Positions 56,701 to 64,000 of a DNA stretch of 64,000 bases are shown here, in pieces. A model generated the notes under the pieces. The model worked only from the letters and a program-made list of their open reading frames with translations, was not told the origin of the DNA and ran no database searches. The position numbers were made by a program, and so were the translations under genes. Each line of letters opens with the position of its first letter. Positions within the stretch are counted from its first letter, which is position 1. The DNA comes from Branchiostoma floridae (taxonomy: Eukaryota > Chordata > Leptocardii > Amphioxiformes > Branchiostomatidae). The stretch covers positions 948,344 through 1,012,343 of the forward strand of contig NC_049980.1 in the NCBI RefSeq assembly GCF_000003815.2, given 5' to 3'.

Positions 56701-58088
56701 AATTTTGAAATCCTGCCCCCCTGAAACGCCAGTTTTTTTGGCTATTATAGAAAACTAAGTGAAATTACATTTCTATCAGTAAAAAATGTGTTTGAGGTTG
56801 ACACGTCACATCCCCCAGCCATGATGCATATTTTTTACGAAGTCGATGACCGAAGGTGAATAGAGTGGCAAAGGAGATCCGGCTAAATTTTGAAATCTTG
56901 ACCCTCTATAAAACGATATTTTGTGCATTTTGATGGGCAAATTTCTATTAGCAAAACAGATCTTTGAGGTTGACACACATCCCCAACATATTTTCAGAAT
57001 TTCGAGTTCCAAAGGCGCGAGGCGGCACAAGGAGGACCATGGAAATTTTGAAATCTTGACCCTCTAAAATGATATTTCCTGCATTCTGATGGGCAAATTT
57101 TGCTGGCAGACTAAGCTAACTTCAATGACATTTCTATTTGCAAAAAAAAGAAGATTTTTGAGGGTATATACCATATTTTTACCATGTCGATGACCGAAGG
57201 TGAAAGGAGTCGCAAGTGAGGTCCGGCGAAATTTTGAAATCTTGATCCTCTGAAACGCAATTTCCTGTGTTTTGAAGGACTAAATTTGCTGGTAGACTAA
57301 GTTTCGACTTACGAAATTTGGGAGGCCAGCTACGATTTACGGGTAATTTTTAGGCTTAATTACGCTTTACGTGAAATTTTTAGGCTAGATTACGCCTTAC
57401 GTGAAATACACTGGCTACGCTTTACGGTAAATTTTCCATCCTCACTACGAATTACGTGAAATAAAATAGCTTACCCTACGAATTACGGGAATTAAAAAGG
57501 CCTGCCTACGCCTTACGGAAAAGAGCATGCAGACCCTCTTTACTTGGAGGTAAAAGACGGTGAATCCCCAGCCTCCACTATATAATAATAATCATCTGGT
57601 GTATTTTGCCAGCCAGTAGGTACCCCAAGTATGAGTAATGAGGCTGTTTAACGTGGTCGAGGCACCTCCTCGAGCACGGGACCCCCGTTTTACGTCCCTC
57701 CCGGAAGACGATTTCGTGGAAAACTTCGTGAGGCTACAGCAATCCGGACGTCCTTGGTTGGTCCCCCATCCATGCACTATCCGGACCGCGCGTTGCTTAA
57801 CTTCCGAGATCGAGGGATCGGGTGTACCAACGCGCCACGCGGCCGTAGCTTATATATGTACTAAACCAGATTGATAACGGTCCACTGGTTCACTCACCGT
57901 ACGGCCTACCAGCGTTGTCCTGATGTTTGTCGACATACTGGTCATCCCAATGTGAACATAATGTACAAAGAATGTTTTCATTCAACCAATAGGGCAAACG
58001 GCTTACCTGTGTCGTTTGTCTGTTGCGCAGTGACGGTAGAGGTAGCCCCGAGAACGGTGCCGACAAGGAGAAACATCGCCCAAGCCAT
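43978..58088 (-). CDS. Divergent ionotropic glutamate-receptor-like protein (partial gene, 4 exons found)
   Basis: Minus-strand exons in order: 58088-58007 (signal peptide), 51781-51599 (S1 part 1), 46334-46218 (S1 part 2), 44721-43978 (M1, pore, M3, S2). Exons 2-4 join in phase 0. S1 has the ligand-binding region GLTIASVRETVIDFS, with the Thr and Arg that bind the alpha-carboxyl. M1 follows EWWRAV. The pore region ICFSAMSWQGVDYSPRSFSG is clearly the family's. In place of SYTANLAAFLT at the end of M3 it reads LCTGAIVGIFIS. S2 keeps ITESAMTRFY (the Glu that binds the amino group) and CDL...AILQLREGGRL. No amino-terminal domain is seen. The signal exon ends phase 1 while S1 starts phase 0, so at least one exon is missing between them, and M4 is not found. 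Probably a membrane amino-acid or chemosensory receptor. Confidence 0.7.
44902..45228 (+). mobile_element. Two tandem copies of a CAGTAGAAGCCGC MITE
   Basis: Copies at 44902-45080 and 45081-45228 share AAGCCGCTTAATT, CCGAATGGTGCAACAA and GCTGGACTGCACCACCACGG. The first ends TGCAATTAACTGGCTTCC, the inverse of the start, then GTA before the next CAGTAGAAGC. Others lie at 15228 and 63745. Confidence 0.75.
45236..45430 (+). mobile_element. 3' end of a CR1/Jockey-like LINE
   Basis: Readable as YARTIPEWNGLSAHIVDSPS and LDTFKNRLLSS, the conserved C-terminus of many CR1/Jockey-type reverse transcriptases (RT..WN.LP......SL..F). It ends in a GAACTA tandem repeat serving as the 3' tail. Confidence 0.7.
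45490..45550 (+). ncRNA. Degenerate hammerhead-like tail
   Basis: AACCAGTCAGAATTGCCCTA, then CAGACG and CCGAAACGTCTG with AATAAAAC. Layout shared with 27861-27925, but core and stem II are decayed. A further relic is at 46062-46110 (GGTGACAGACAGTCACCGAA). Confidence 0.35.
45619..45851. mobile_element. MITE with AAGTTGAACTGTAATTTCC ends, TA target
   Basis: AAGTTGAACTGTAATTTCC at 45619-45637 is the inverse of GGAAATTACAGTTCAACTT at 45833-45851; TA flanks both sides (45617-45618 and 45852-45853). Confidence 0.75.
46218..46334 (-). CDS. Receptor exon, S1 second part
   Basis: Acceptor TGTTTTCACAG, donor GAG|GTCTGA, phase 0-0, 39 codons. Carries LGLTIASVRETVIDFSNVV, with the family's key arginine, and ends MVKKPGGE. 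Confidence 0.85.
46384..46990. repeat. AGCGCT palindrome array 2
   Basis: Many units of TATCCTAAAAGCGCTTTTAG and ATCCCAGATGTGCTTCTATC type, joined head to head. Units at 46384-46470 and 46655-46990 interleave with an AACACGTCGCAAGCGAAGGA spacer. Confidence 0.85.
47500..47830. repeat. AGCGCT palindrome array 3
   Basis: Same units and spacer as array 2 (GAATGCGCTCCTTCGCTTGC, AGAAGCGCTTTTAGGATA). Confidence 0.85.
48595..48735. repeat. AGCGCT palindrome array 4
   Basis: GAAGCGCGTCTGGGATATCC to TATCCTAAAAGCGCTTTTAG, ending GGGATAG. It is followed by sequence unlike the other arrays. Confidence 0.8.
49049..49292 (+). mobile_element. TA-target MITE, CAGTCAAACCTG family, decayed right end
   Basis: CAGTCAAACCTGCCCAAGCG at the left matches 55104 almost exactly. 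The right end is reduced to ACAGGTTTTGACC. Confidence 0.65.
49293..51430. other. Receptor intron, AT-rich, nothing recognised
   Basis: Unlike its surroundings, this 2.1-kb stretch has few obvious repeats and no exon-like frame with family motifs. The missing receptor exon is expected further upstream, at higher coordinates. Confidence 0.4.
51599..51781 (-). CDS. Receptor exon, S1 first part
   Basis: Acceptor TTTTCTCCCTTCAG, donor GGG|GTAAGG, phase 0-0, 61 codons: YPGFLYKKEDGTYEGVHKDL to GNWVGMVGEIIRG, matching S1 of ionotropic glutamate receptors (EG...DLL.EL...GF.Y and G.W.GMVGEL). Confidence 0.85.
51837..52056. mobile_element. Foldback MITE with about 70-bp arms
   Basis: GAATTTTCATCAA with AACACACGTATGTACC opposes GATACGTGTGTTTACC and TTGATGAAAATTC. 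The centre is a second palindrome, GACCTAGTTCTC...GAGAACTAGGTC. It lies 55 bp from the acceptor of the S1 exon. Confidence 0.75.
52840..52970 (-). mobile_element. Partial ACCGGT-rich hAT-like copy
   Basis: TTTCTGTACCGGTACCCACC at the right matches the end of the elements at 41963 and 54301. The rest is decayed. Confidence 0.5.
53066..53314. mobile_element. MITE with long GC-rich inverted ends (copy 2)
   Basis: AAGGTGGACTCTCACTGCAC opposes GTGCAGTGAGAGTCTACC; arms of about 50 bp contain GGGGCACCGGTGCGGCACTG. Same family as 18309-18583. Confidence 0.8.
53330..54290. other. Receptor intron, nothing recognised
   Basis: No repeats clear enough to define and no exon with family motifs. Confidence 0.35.
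54301..54765 (+). mobile_element. hAT-like element rich in ACCGGT, 8-bp target duplication
   Basis: Starts TAGGGGTGGGTACCGGTAC and ends GTGCCCACCCCTA. GTTGAAAG is duplicated exactly at 54293-54300 and 54766-54773. An 8-bp duplication with (T/C)AGGGGTGGG ends is typical of hAT. No transposase; internal ACCGGT and AGGTCC(A/G)G palindromes. Confidence 0.85.
55104..55429. mobile_element. TA-target MITE, CAGTCAAACCTG family, complete
   Basis: CAGTCTAACCTGCCCAAGCG to CTCAGGCAGGTTTGACTG, flanked by TA (55102-55103, 55430-55431). Subterminal GACCACC repeats. Likely mobilised by the same transposase type as 4777-11145. Confidence 0.85.
55569..55868. mobile_element. 300-bp MITE with TTA target duplication
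   Basis: AGCTAAGGACACCACCCGCC opposes GGCGGGTGGTGCCCTAAGC, flanked by TTA (55566-55568, 55869-55871). It interrupts a dispersed repeat whose uninterrupted copy at about 57600-57720 reads CCCGTTTTACGTCC at the same place. Confidence 0.8.
56190..56322. mobile_element. Short MITE with CTGGATATCAGACCCCAGC ends
   Basis: Left CAGACCCCAGCCCGATCT opposes AGATCGGACTGGGGTCTG. A related decayed pair lies at 58377-58452 (AACCCCAGCCCGATCTC). Confidence 0.7.
56332..57537. mobile_element. 1.2-kb element with 8-bp target duplication and arrays of TTTACG(C/T)TAAATT
   Basis: Ends AGGGTCTGCATG and CATGCAGACCCT are inverted. Flanks CTTTACTG (56324-56331) and CTTTACTT (57538-57545) agree in 7 of 8 bases. The first 150 bp and the last 230 bp carry many short ACG(A/C)(T/A)TTACG(T/G)-type repeats in opposite orientations. 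The middle is four or five diverged tandem units containing GAAATTTTGAAATCTTGACC. Confidence 0.75.
57573..57800 (+). repeat. Dispersed repeat, uninterrupted copy
   Basis: Shares CCAGCCAGT.GG and GAGGC..CTCCTCG..CAC..GACCCC with 55455-55565 and continues past the MITE insertion point of that copy. Confidence 0.6.
58007..58088 (-). CDS. Candidate first exon of the receptor (signal peptide)
   Basis: ATG at 58088; MAWAMFLLVGTVLGATSTVT then AQQTNDT, a clear signal peptide with a plausible cleavage after VTA. Donor ACAG|GTAAGC, phase 1. Same strand and upstream of S1, but the phase does not match the 51781 exon, so an unfound exon must lie between, or this belongs to another gene. Confidence 0.5.
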
Positions 58089-58644
58089 GTTGTCCGTTGA
58101 GCACTGTCTCAAATTCTCTTTCTATCCGCTGTGTCTCTCTGTCAGTACGTGCCACACCTCAGGCACACCTCAAGGACAAGGGTGACCTGGATTCCTGGAG
58201 TCAATAAGAGGGCAGTACCAAAAACAGTGCCTCAAAGATAGGGGTGTTTTGGTGAACGGAGCCTTTCTATTTTCCGATGTCATAAGCTTTGAAAAGACTT
58301 TGTATTTTCCCTTTTCCCTTAGCATTGGAAGGTAGCGAAAACTCTGCTTTAAATTTCTTACCAGGAATTTATTAGCCTGGTTACCAAACCCCAGCCCGAT
58401 CTCAAGTATCCCAACACGAAAGATATATCTTGAGGCCTGGAATCCAGGCTAGGAATTTATGTGCTTGCTATTCATTTTCGAACCAACCTCTGTCACCCCT
58501 ACGTTTCTGTGTGGATTCTCCCCCCAAGAATCGCACTGAAAAAAACGGTAGTCTCTACCAGACTCCGGCCAGGCCTTATCGGCCAAGTTAGCAATAAAAG
58601 CCTAGTAGGAGTTAACTGGCCTAGGAGTGAACTGACCGGCCGAC

Positions 58645-58945
58645 GACTGCAAAAGACTATTAAACCGAAATCCAATGGCAACTTTAATATAATTATTTGG
58701 CCAAATTCTTTTCTTCTTCTTTTATCCAGCTGACACGTCTGCTTAGTGATAGCTGCATAGACTGCAAAAGACTGAGACTGAAATCTAATGGGAACTTATT
58801 TGTCCAAATTATTCAATTTTTTCATCCAGCTGACACGTCTGCTTAGTGATAGCTGCATAGACTGCAAAAGACTGAGACTGAAATCTAGTGGCAACTTATT
58901 TGTCCAAATTATTCAATTTTTTCATCCAGCTGACACGTCTGCTTG
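58645..58945 (+). repeat. 100-bp tandem repeat, about three units
   Basis: CAGCTGACACGTCTGCTTAG begins near 58727, 58827 and (truncated) 58927; a more diverged unit precedes it. GACTGCAAAAGACTGAGACT recurs in each. Confidence 0.85.
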
Positions 58946-59671
58946 GAGACTAGAAAGGAGTATAGGGTCTCGTTCCGGTATTACTCCGCCGGTGGGCACT
59001 CAGAAGTATTCCCTCCGAAATATGAATGGGGCCCCAAAATCGTGTGTTTATGTAGATGAGAAATTGCCTTTTATCGCTCCCATGTCATATCGAAGGATTT
59101 GAGATGAAAGTTTGTGTATTTCTGACAGGATCGGGTGGAAAAAGTTTCGGCATTCGGGCGATTCTCGGACGTGTACGTTTGTTTGTCCTGAGTAATGTGG
59201 TCAGCGGGTCACTGAAGAAAGCCCCACTTTCTGGATAGTATTTATGTGCAGTTATAGATGTTATAAAAATCGATTGTCCGGTCAGATTTTGGAAACAATT
59301 TTTTTTAATGATTACTGGATATGTGATCTTGAAATAGAAATTAAAACGTCTCCGGCCGAACTGTTTCTTTATTGGATTTTCGCCCATTAAAGTTGCATAA
59401 TTAAGCATTGTTGTAAAGGGGACGGCATAAGTCCGGTATGAGACCATAACCGGCCAAAGGGAGTCAAACGGGCACCGGACATGCCGGAGCTGGCTTTACT
59501 CCTTGGCCAGCTTTGAAACTATCTTTAAGGCACCGTAGGGTCTGCTTGGAGACGAAGAAAAAAAGCTGCAAAGCACAATTTGTAAGACATACCAGTTGTA
59601 GTGGGAGGTTCACTGGCCCTGTCAGCCCCAGCACGGGTAGCATGAGTTGAACAGAAACCAGCCGGGGCATA

Positions 59672-59878
59672 CTGTAAATGCAAAAATGTTCTCGGTGGAT
59701 TAATGTTCGCCGTTTTCGTGGTGATCACTTCACCGCGAACTTAAAACTACCGCGAACAGTTTTCATTATGGTATTAGACTGCAGCCGCCGGTGTTACCGC
59801 GAACTTGAATCCACCGCGAAAAGTCATTTTACCCGCTACCGCGAAATTTAATCCCCTCGAAACTAAATGCATTTACAG
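59672..59878. mobile_element. TA-target MITE, CTGTAAATGCA family, copy 1
   Basis: CTGTAAATGCA opposes TGCATTTACAG, flanked by TA. Inside are repeated CCGCGAA and TTCGCGGT motifs. Copy 2 at 63268-63477. Confidence 0.8.
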
Positions 59879-59879
59879 T

Positions 59880-61230
59880 ATCACACGGGGACAGCCCGAA
59901 AGTCTTGACAAGAAAGTGAAGAGAAATGCCCGGTAGATCACTGACATCTTAAGACATTTTCCAAGATGGCCATCTAAGATAAGAACCGCTGGCTGTTATC
60001 TTCTATCCAAGATATTGCGGCTACTTCAAGTAGTTCTGTGCCTGGCCTCTCTTGGAACAAAGATTATTACGTTTGTTGTATATAGTAGTTCTTCGCAAAG
60101 CAAACATCTAAGGCCGCATATATTAAATTTTATGGATTTTATGGCATCAGCGTGCTCATTTATTTCATTTTGAAAGAAAAAAAGCACAGATGTTGAAAAA
60201 AAGATGGTGAACATGACGAGAAAGTAAAGTTTCTTGCGAAAGACGAATAAAGTCGAAACAGGTAGAATACCGTCGTCTCTGGGCTGTCCTTTTCCCAAGT
60301 TACTAATGATGACTAGAAAGTACCAAAATATGAAAATATATCGTGTTATAGCCTTGATTGTATTTGTAGCAGTAACACTAGTGAAGGACATGTAGCTATG
60401 ACCGTAGTTGTAGGAGTAGAAGTAGAACTAGTGCCAGCGAGAGATTGCGTAAAGAGGGCATGCATGCCTTTTTCCGTTAAGCGTTATATAATTACGAGCC
60501 ATTTTGATTCGCCGTTAATCGTTACCGACCCGCTCTAATTCAACGTTAAGCGTTATCGGTATATTCTCCGTGAAGCGTTATTGGTCGTTTTAATTCATCC
60601 CGAATTCACCGTTAAGCGTTACCAAGAAATCCTTCGTAACAAGTTACACCCACGAAGTCAAATGCCGGATAGAGCCCCTGAAATCTGTAAACACAGGCTA
60701 GGATGATTCTCATGACCTCTCGGTACGTGCTGATCGGTTCAAGTCGCCCTATACACGCTGGGATTGGGCGACATCTGTCGAACTTACCCGTGAATTACGG
60801 CGTCCACTGTCAACGCGATCACCCAGGGAACTGTGATGGTGTCAAGGTCGTACCAGCGGCCTGTCAATCATCGCTTTTTAATTAGCATACCCAGGTGTCC
60901 TGTCCAACCTTCTGGAAGCTCCTAATGCAAGTAGCAGAAGATCGTATCGAAAACTGGCAACTTTGGAGTATATCCGGCCTAGGAGTGTGCATTGTACGAT
61001 CACATTGTACAGAAAGGGTCATGATATGCATGCTGGCCCACTTTACGTATAGAGGATCTCTTGAAACTTCTTCTAGCATAAATTAACTGCCTCTCCACGA
61101 AGCTGTCGGTTTTCTGATCACAGATACGGCTCAACAGAAGACTCGGAAAGAGACGAAAAATGGTGTACCTTACACACGGGGCACTGACCGGTCATAAACC
61201 ATGTACGCGGATAACTTTATAGCTAAAGAG
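59880..61230. other. Intergenic, little recognised
   Basis: 60442-60680 has GAGGGCATGCATGCC followed by several CGTTAAGCGTTA repeats, similar in style to the 1.2-kb element at 56332. The frame at 60026-60391 (minus) shows hydrophobic segments but no family motif. Confidence 0.4.
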
Positions 61231-61469
61231 GTCGTAGTTCACGAGAAAGAGAATCGGAGAGATGGGGGCTGGGGGAGAGAGGCTGACTGAGAAAGAGATA
61301 GAGAGACTGAGAGAGAAAGAGAGAGAGACTGAGAGAGATTGGCCGAGATAGAGTCCCAGAAGAGAGACAGAAAGAGAGCCTGAGAGGGGGGTGAGGGGGA
61401 GAGGCTGACTGAGAGAGAGAGAAAGCGGATACTAAGGGAGAGACAGAGAAGCGGAATCGGAGAGAGGCT

Positions 61470-61502
<33 letters not shown>

Positions 61503-61570
61503 ATGAGAGAACCAAGAGAGATAATAGACTGCCAGATAAACCAAAGAAAAGAGAGCCTGAGAGAAAGATG
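61230..61570. repeat. GA-rich low-complexity tract
   Basis: GAGAGAGA, GAGACTGA and similar for 340 bp. The minus-strand Ser/Leu-rich frames are compositional. Confidence 0.9.
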
Positions 61571-61939
61571 ACGCCAACCTTTTGTAGACTACTAGCTTCC
61601 AAACAAGTCATTGTAAACTCTAGATAGCTGCATTCCACAGTTTTATATTACAAGCTTTTGACATACGTCCACGTCGATGTTTGAATTCTCTTGATTGTCG
61701 GTGTTCTAAAGTTACAATCCGCCAAAGTCGTCTCAGTCCTCCAAATTAGATAGCGAGGTTACTGAGTACCTTGGGTGTTGTCTTGATAACATCGAGAGTA
61801 ACTTTTTCAGCCTGGAATTGTAATCCTCGGTGACATGAATCTCTGTGCCACAGATATCTACGGCCTGAAACAAGTTGTTCCACATGCCACATGAGGTGAT
61901 AACCAACGTCTTTATTCCCGTGATGCTTTATAATGCCGG

Positions 61940-62430
61940 GACGTGGGGACTCACCGAGCAGCTGGCATACATGATCGACACATAGCACCGAAAACAACTC
62001 CGACGTTTCACAGGTCACTTCCACAGTTCCACCCCAACCACATTAGTAACAGTAAGCTGTACAGCAAGTGCCAAGCATCACCGTTACAAAATGCAGTCCA
62101 CCGTCGTAGATGGTTCCTCTTCGGCCACATTCTCCGTATGCCACTGGACTCGCCGCCACAAAAGATCCTAAACGTCGCGTTCAGTAAGAAGCTCCAACCA
62201 AGGCTAGGAAGGCCACGTGAAGGCCTCCTCAGTAGTCTGGTAGACGACTGTAAGCTACATCTTAACCAGAACATTAGACTTGAGACTCAGGTGTTAAGAT
62301 ATCTAAGGGAAACAGCAGCAAACAGAAGACGATGGGAAGAATTGTACAAAGATCTAGACGTACACTGATTTGGTTACCGATGACAATCTATAACTAAGAA
62401 CAGTTATTATTATTATTATTATTATTTATT
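61940..62430 (+). mobile_element. 5'-truncated LINE, reverse-transcriptase C-terminus
   Basis: A frame to 62368 includes VHRRRWFLFGHILRMPLDSP and RLGRPREGLLSSLVDDCK, the conserved C-terminal region of LINE reverse transcriptases. An ATT microsatellite tail (62407-62430) follows. N-terminal parts are missing. Confidence 0.75.
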
Positions 62431-62714
62431 CCAATTTTACCAAATATTTCTCACATGTACACATCGAGTTCCTGTTCACATTCCTCTGAACGGGTTCATT
62501 TTCATTGTAGTTAATAGCTACAAAAAAAAACATCGGAACAAATTCTAACCACATGTGCGTAACAGGTAATCAACTGATAATGTTCTCTTTGTGGACTTCC
62601 CAGAAACCGGGCAAACAGTGTCACATGAGGACTATGTGTTGCACGAGCGCGGATGTCATCCACATAACTGAATCAACCTGGCCTTAGTTTGGGTTTCGTC
62701 ATAGCTTTGAATAG

Positions 62715-62916
62715 TAGTCTCTACCAGACTCTGGTTCGCTGGAAAAACCGTAGAAATGGAACAAATGGAGGAGTAAGAGAGCCGGAGGAGTGTAGCCGGT
62801 CAGGGAACAGCGCGCGTTGGCTACACTTCTCTGGTTCTCTGGCACGGCCGACTTACTCCTCTATTTGTTTAATTTCTACATTTTTTTTCCAGCGACCCGG
62901 AGTTTGGTAGAGACTA
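62715..62916. mobile_element. MITE with TAGTCTCTACCAGACT ends
   Basis: TAGTCTCTACCAGACTCTGG and GGAAAAA oppose TTTTTTCCAGCG and GTTTGGTAGAGACTA. Part of the same end occurs alone at 58550. Confidence 0.75.
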
Positions 62917-63553
62917 TACCAAGTTTGCCGGGCCGAAACTTGAACCCTAAGTTACACTCGCAGTCTTAACTCACCAACCTAGCAGGTGCCGTGACAGGCG
63001 GTCTAAGTAGCTAGCGGTTGCGCCTAAACAGGGCGCGTATGCTTAAGAATATCTCGAGAAGTATGTATCCGATTAAATTGCGGTTTCCATCCTTCGATTT
63101 CTTACTATGCGACCTTTCTAACTATACCAAGTGTGCCGGGCCGGAACTTGAACCCTAAGCTACAATCGCAGTCCAAAACTCACCACCCTAGCAGGTGCCG
63201 TGACAGGCGGTCTTTGAAAAAATTAGCTAAAGGTTACGCCTAAACAGGGCGCGTATACTCAAGAATACTGTCAATGCAGAAACTTTCGCGGTGGATTAAT
63301 GGTGTGCCAGGCGGTGGCCACTTTACCGCGAATTTAAAACCACCGCGAACATTTTTCTATAACAGTAAGAGACTACAGTGCATGGTGCTACCGCGAAATT
63401 AAAACCACCGCGAAAAGTCCATTTTCCCGGCCCGCTACCGCGAAATTAAATCTCCGCGAATTTAAATGCATTTACAGTAACTCGACAAGGATGTATCCGA
63501 TTAAATTGCGGTTTCCATCCTTCGATTCCTTACTATGCGACCTTTCTAACCAT
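62913..63553 (+). repeat. About 208-bp tandem duplication, second copy interrupted
   Basis: Copy 1 62913-63120 and copy 2 63121-63553 share CTATACCAAGT.TGCCGGG, CAGGTGCCGTGACAGGCGG, CTAAACAGGGCGCGTAT and TGTATCCGATTAAATTGCGG. Copy 2 is split by the MITE at 63268-63477. Confidence 0.85.
63268..63477. mobile_element. TA-target MITE, CTGTAAATGCA family, copy 2 with empty site
   Basis: CTGTCAATGCA opposes TGCATTTACAG; TA at 63266-63267 and 63478-63479. The neighbouring tandem copy reads AAGAATATCTCGAGAAG where this copy reads AAGAATA-element-TAACTCGACAAG, so the insertion is later than the duplication. Confidence 0.85.
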
Positions 63554-63744
63554 TACTAGAGACTAATAGCTTAGACTGTTTGGATGTATGAAAATTCTTT
63601 GAGTTGATCATAATTCTAATTCTTACTCCAAGTTCAAATGTACATCATGTAACGACGACATATGACATGTGTAAAGCATGTAACGTTAGACGTATTTCTT
63701 CTTTTTTTTCAATTTAGCGTTAAATGAAAATAAAAAAAACAGCA

Positions 63745-63870
63745 GACGCCGTTTAATTGCAATACAAGGCCTATTTGCCAGTGAATTCCGTGCAATTATC
63801 CGGCTGGTGCAATAATGCGAAGGCCGCACCGGTTTGGGATTTTGGGATTCCCTGCAGTTAACAGATTAGT
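63745..63870 (+). mobile_element. Partial CAGTAGAAGCCGC family member
   Basis: GACGCCGTTTAATTGCAATA, TTCCGTGCAATTATCCGGCT and TTTGGGATTTTGGGATT match the copies at 44902-45228. Confidence 0.6.
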
Positions 63871-64000
63871 GTGACAACGATTGATATAGTTCCGTCACAA
63901 GTTGCCACGCTTCTTTTTCGATCAGTCAAATCTGGAACGAAAGTCATTCTGCTTGCAAATTCCGTCTTTGTAATCATCCATGGTGGAAAGTCACATTTTG

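Noticed and set aside
61239..61638. Minus-strand Ser/Leu repeat protein
   Set aside because: Translation of a GA-rich tract.

Overview
The window is animal nuclear DNA. It is intron-rich, about half mobile or repetitive sequence, and has three runs of Ns (10547-10698, 36950-37049, 43585-43684). The gene families (a BK-channel beta subunit, a divergent ionotropic glutamate receptor, a citramalyl-CoA-lyase-like protein), the compact GT-AG introns and the great density of small inverted-repeat transposons fit an invertebrate deuterostome, most probably a lancelet (Branchiostoma). The species is an inference; nothing in the sequence proves it.

Three protein-coding genes can be built exon by exon. 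(1) Plus strand, 1402-20560, 10 exons, 721 codons in one continuous frame: an N-terminal CitE/CLYBL-type acyl-CoA lyase joined to a C-terminal MaoC-type double-hotdog hydratase. This pairs the last two chemical steps of itaconate (or mesaconate) catabolism in one polypeptide. (2) Plus strand, 32003-39581, 4 exons, 230 codons: a two-pass membrane protein of the calcium-activated potassium channel beta-subunit (KCNMB) family. (3) Minus strand, 58088 down to 43978, incomplete: an ionotropic glutamate-receptor-like protein. It appears to have no amino-terminal domain, keeps the ligand-binding arginine and glutamate, but lacks the near-universal SYTANLAAF gate motif in M3. At least one exon between its signal peptide and S1, and its M4 exon, were not found.

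Intron 3 of gene 1 (3958-14954) is a nest of mobile DNA. A large foldback element (arms about 4308-4776 plus 11146-11800, and 13430-14566) contains four 184-bp repeats per arm. Its left arm was split by a 6.4-kb TA-target transposon (4777-11145), which was itself split by an L1/Tx1-like LINE on the minus strand. The unsplit right arm preserves the empty site exactly. The right side also holds a 1-kb inverted-repeat element with a 0.2-kb element inside it.

20561-32000 has no recognised gene. It holds an identical pair of 108-bp promoter-like modules, a 52-bp minisatellite and hammerhead-like motifs. The KCNMB introns hold a composite SINE with a perfect 12-bp target duplication and a roughly 300-bp satellite with a strong hairpin. 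The receptor introns hold arrays of AGCGCT-centred palindromes, two hAT-like copies, a CR1-like LINE tail and several TA-target MITEs. The last 6 kb is repeats, including a MITE whose empty site lies in the neighbouring tandem copy.
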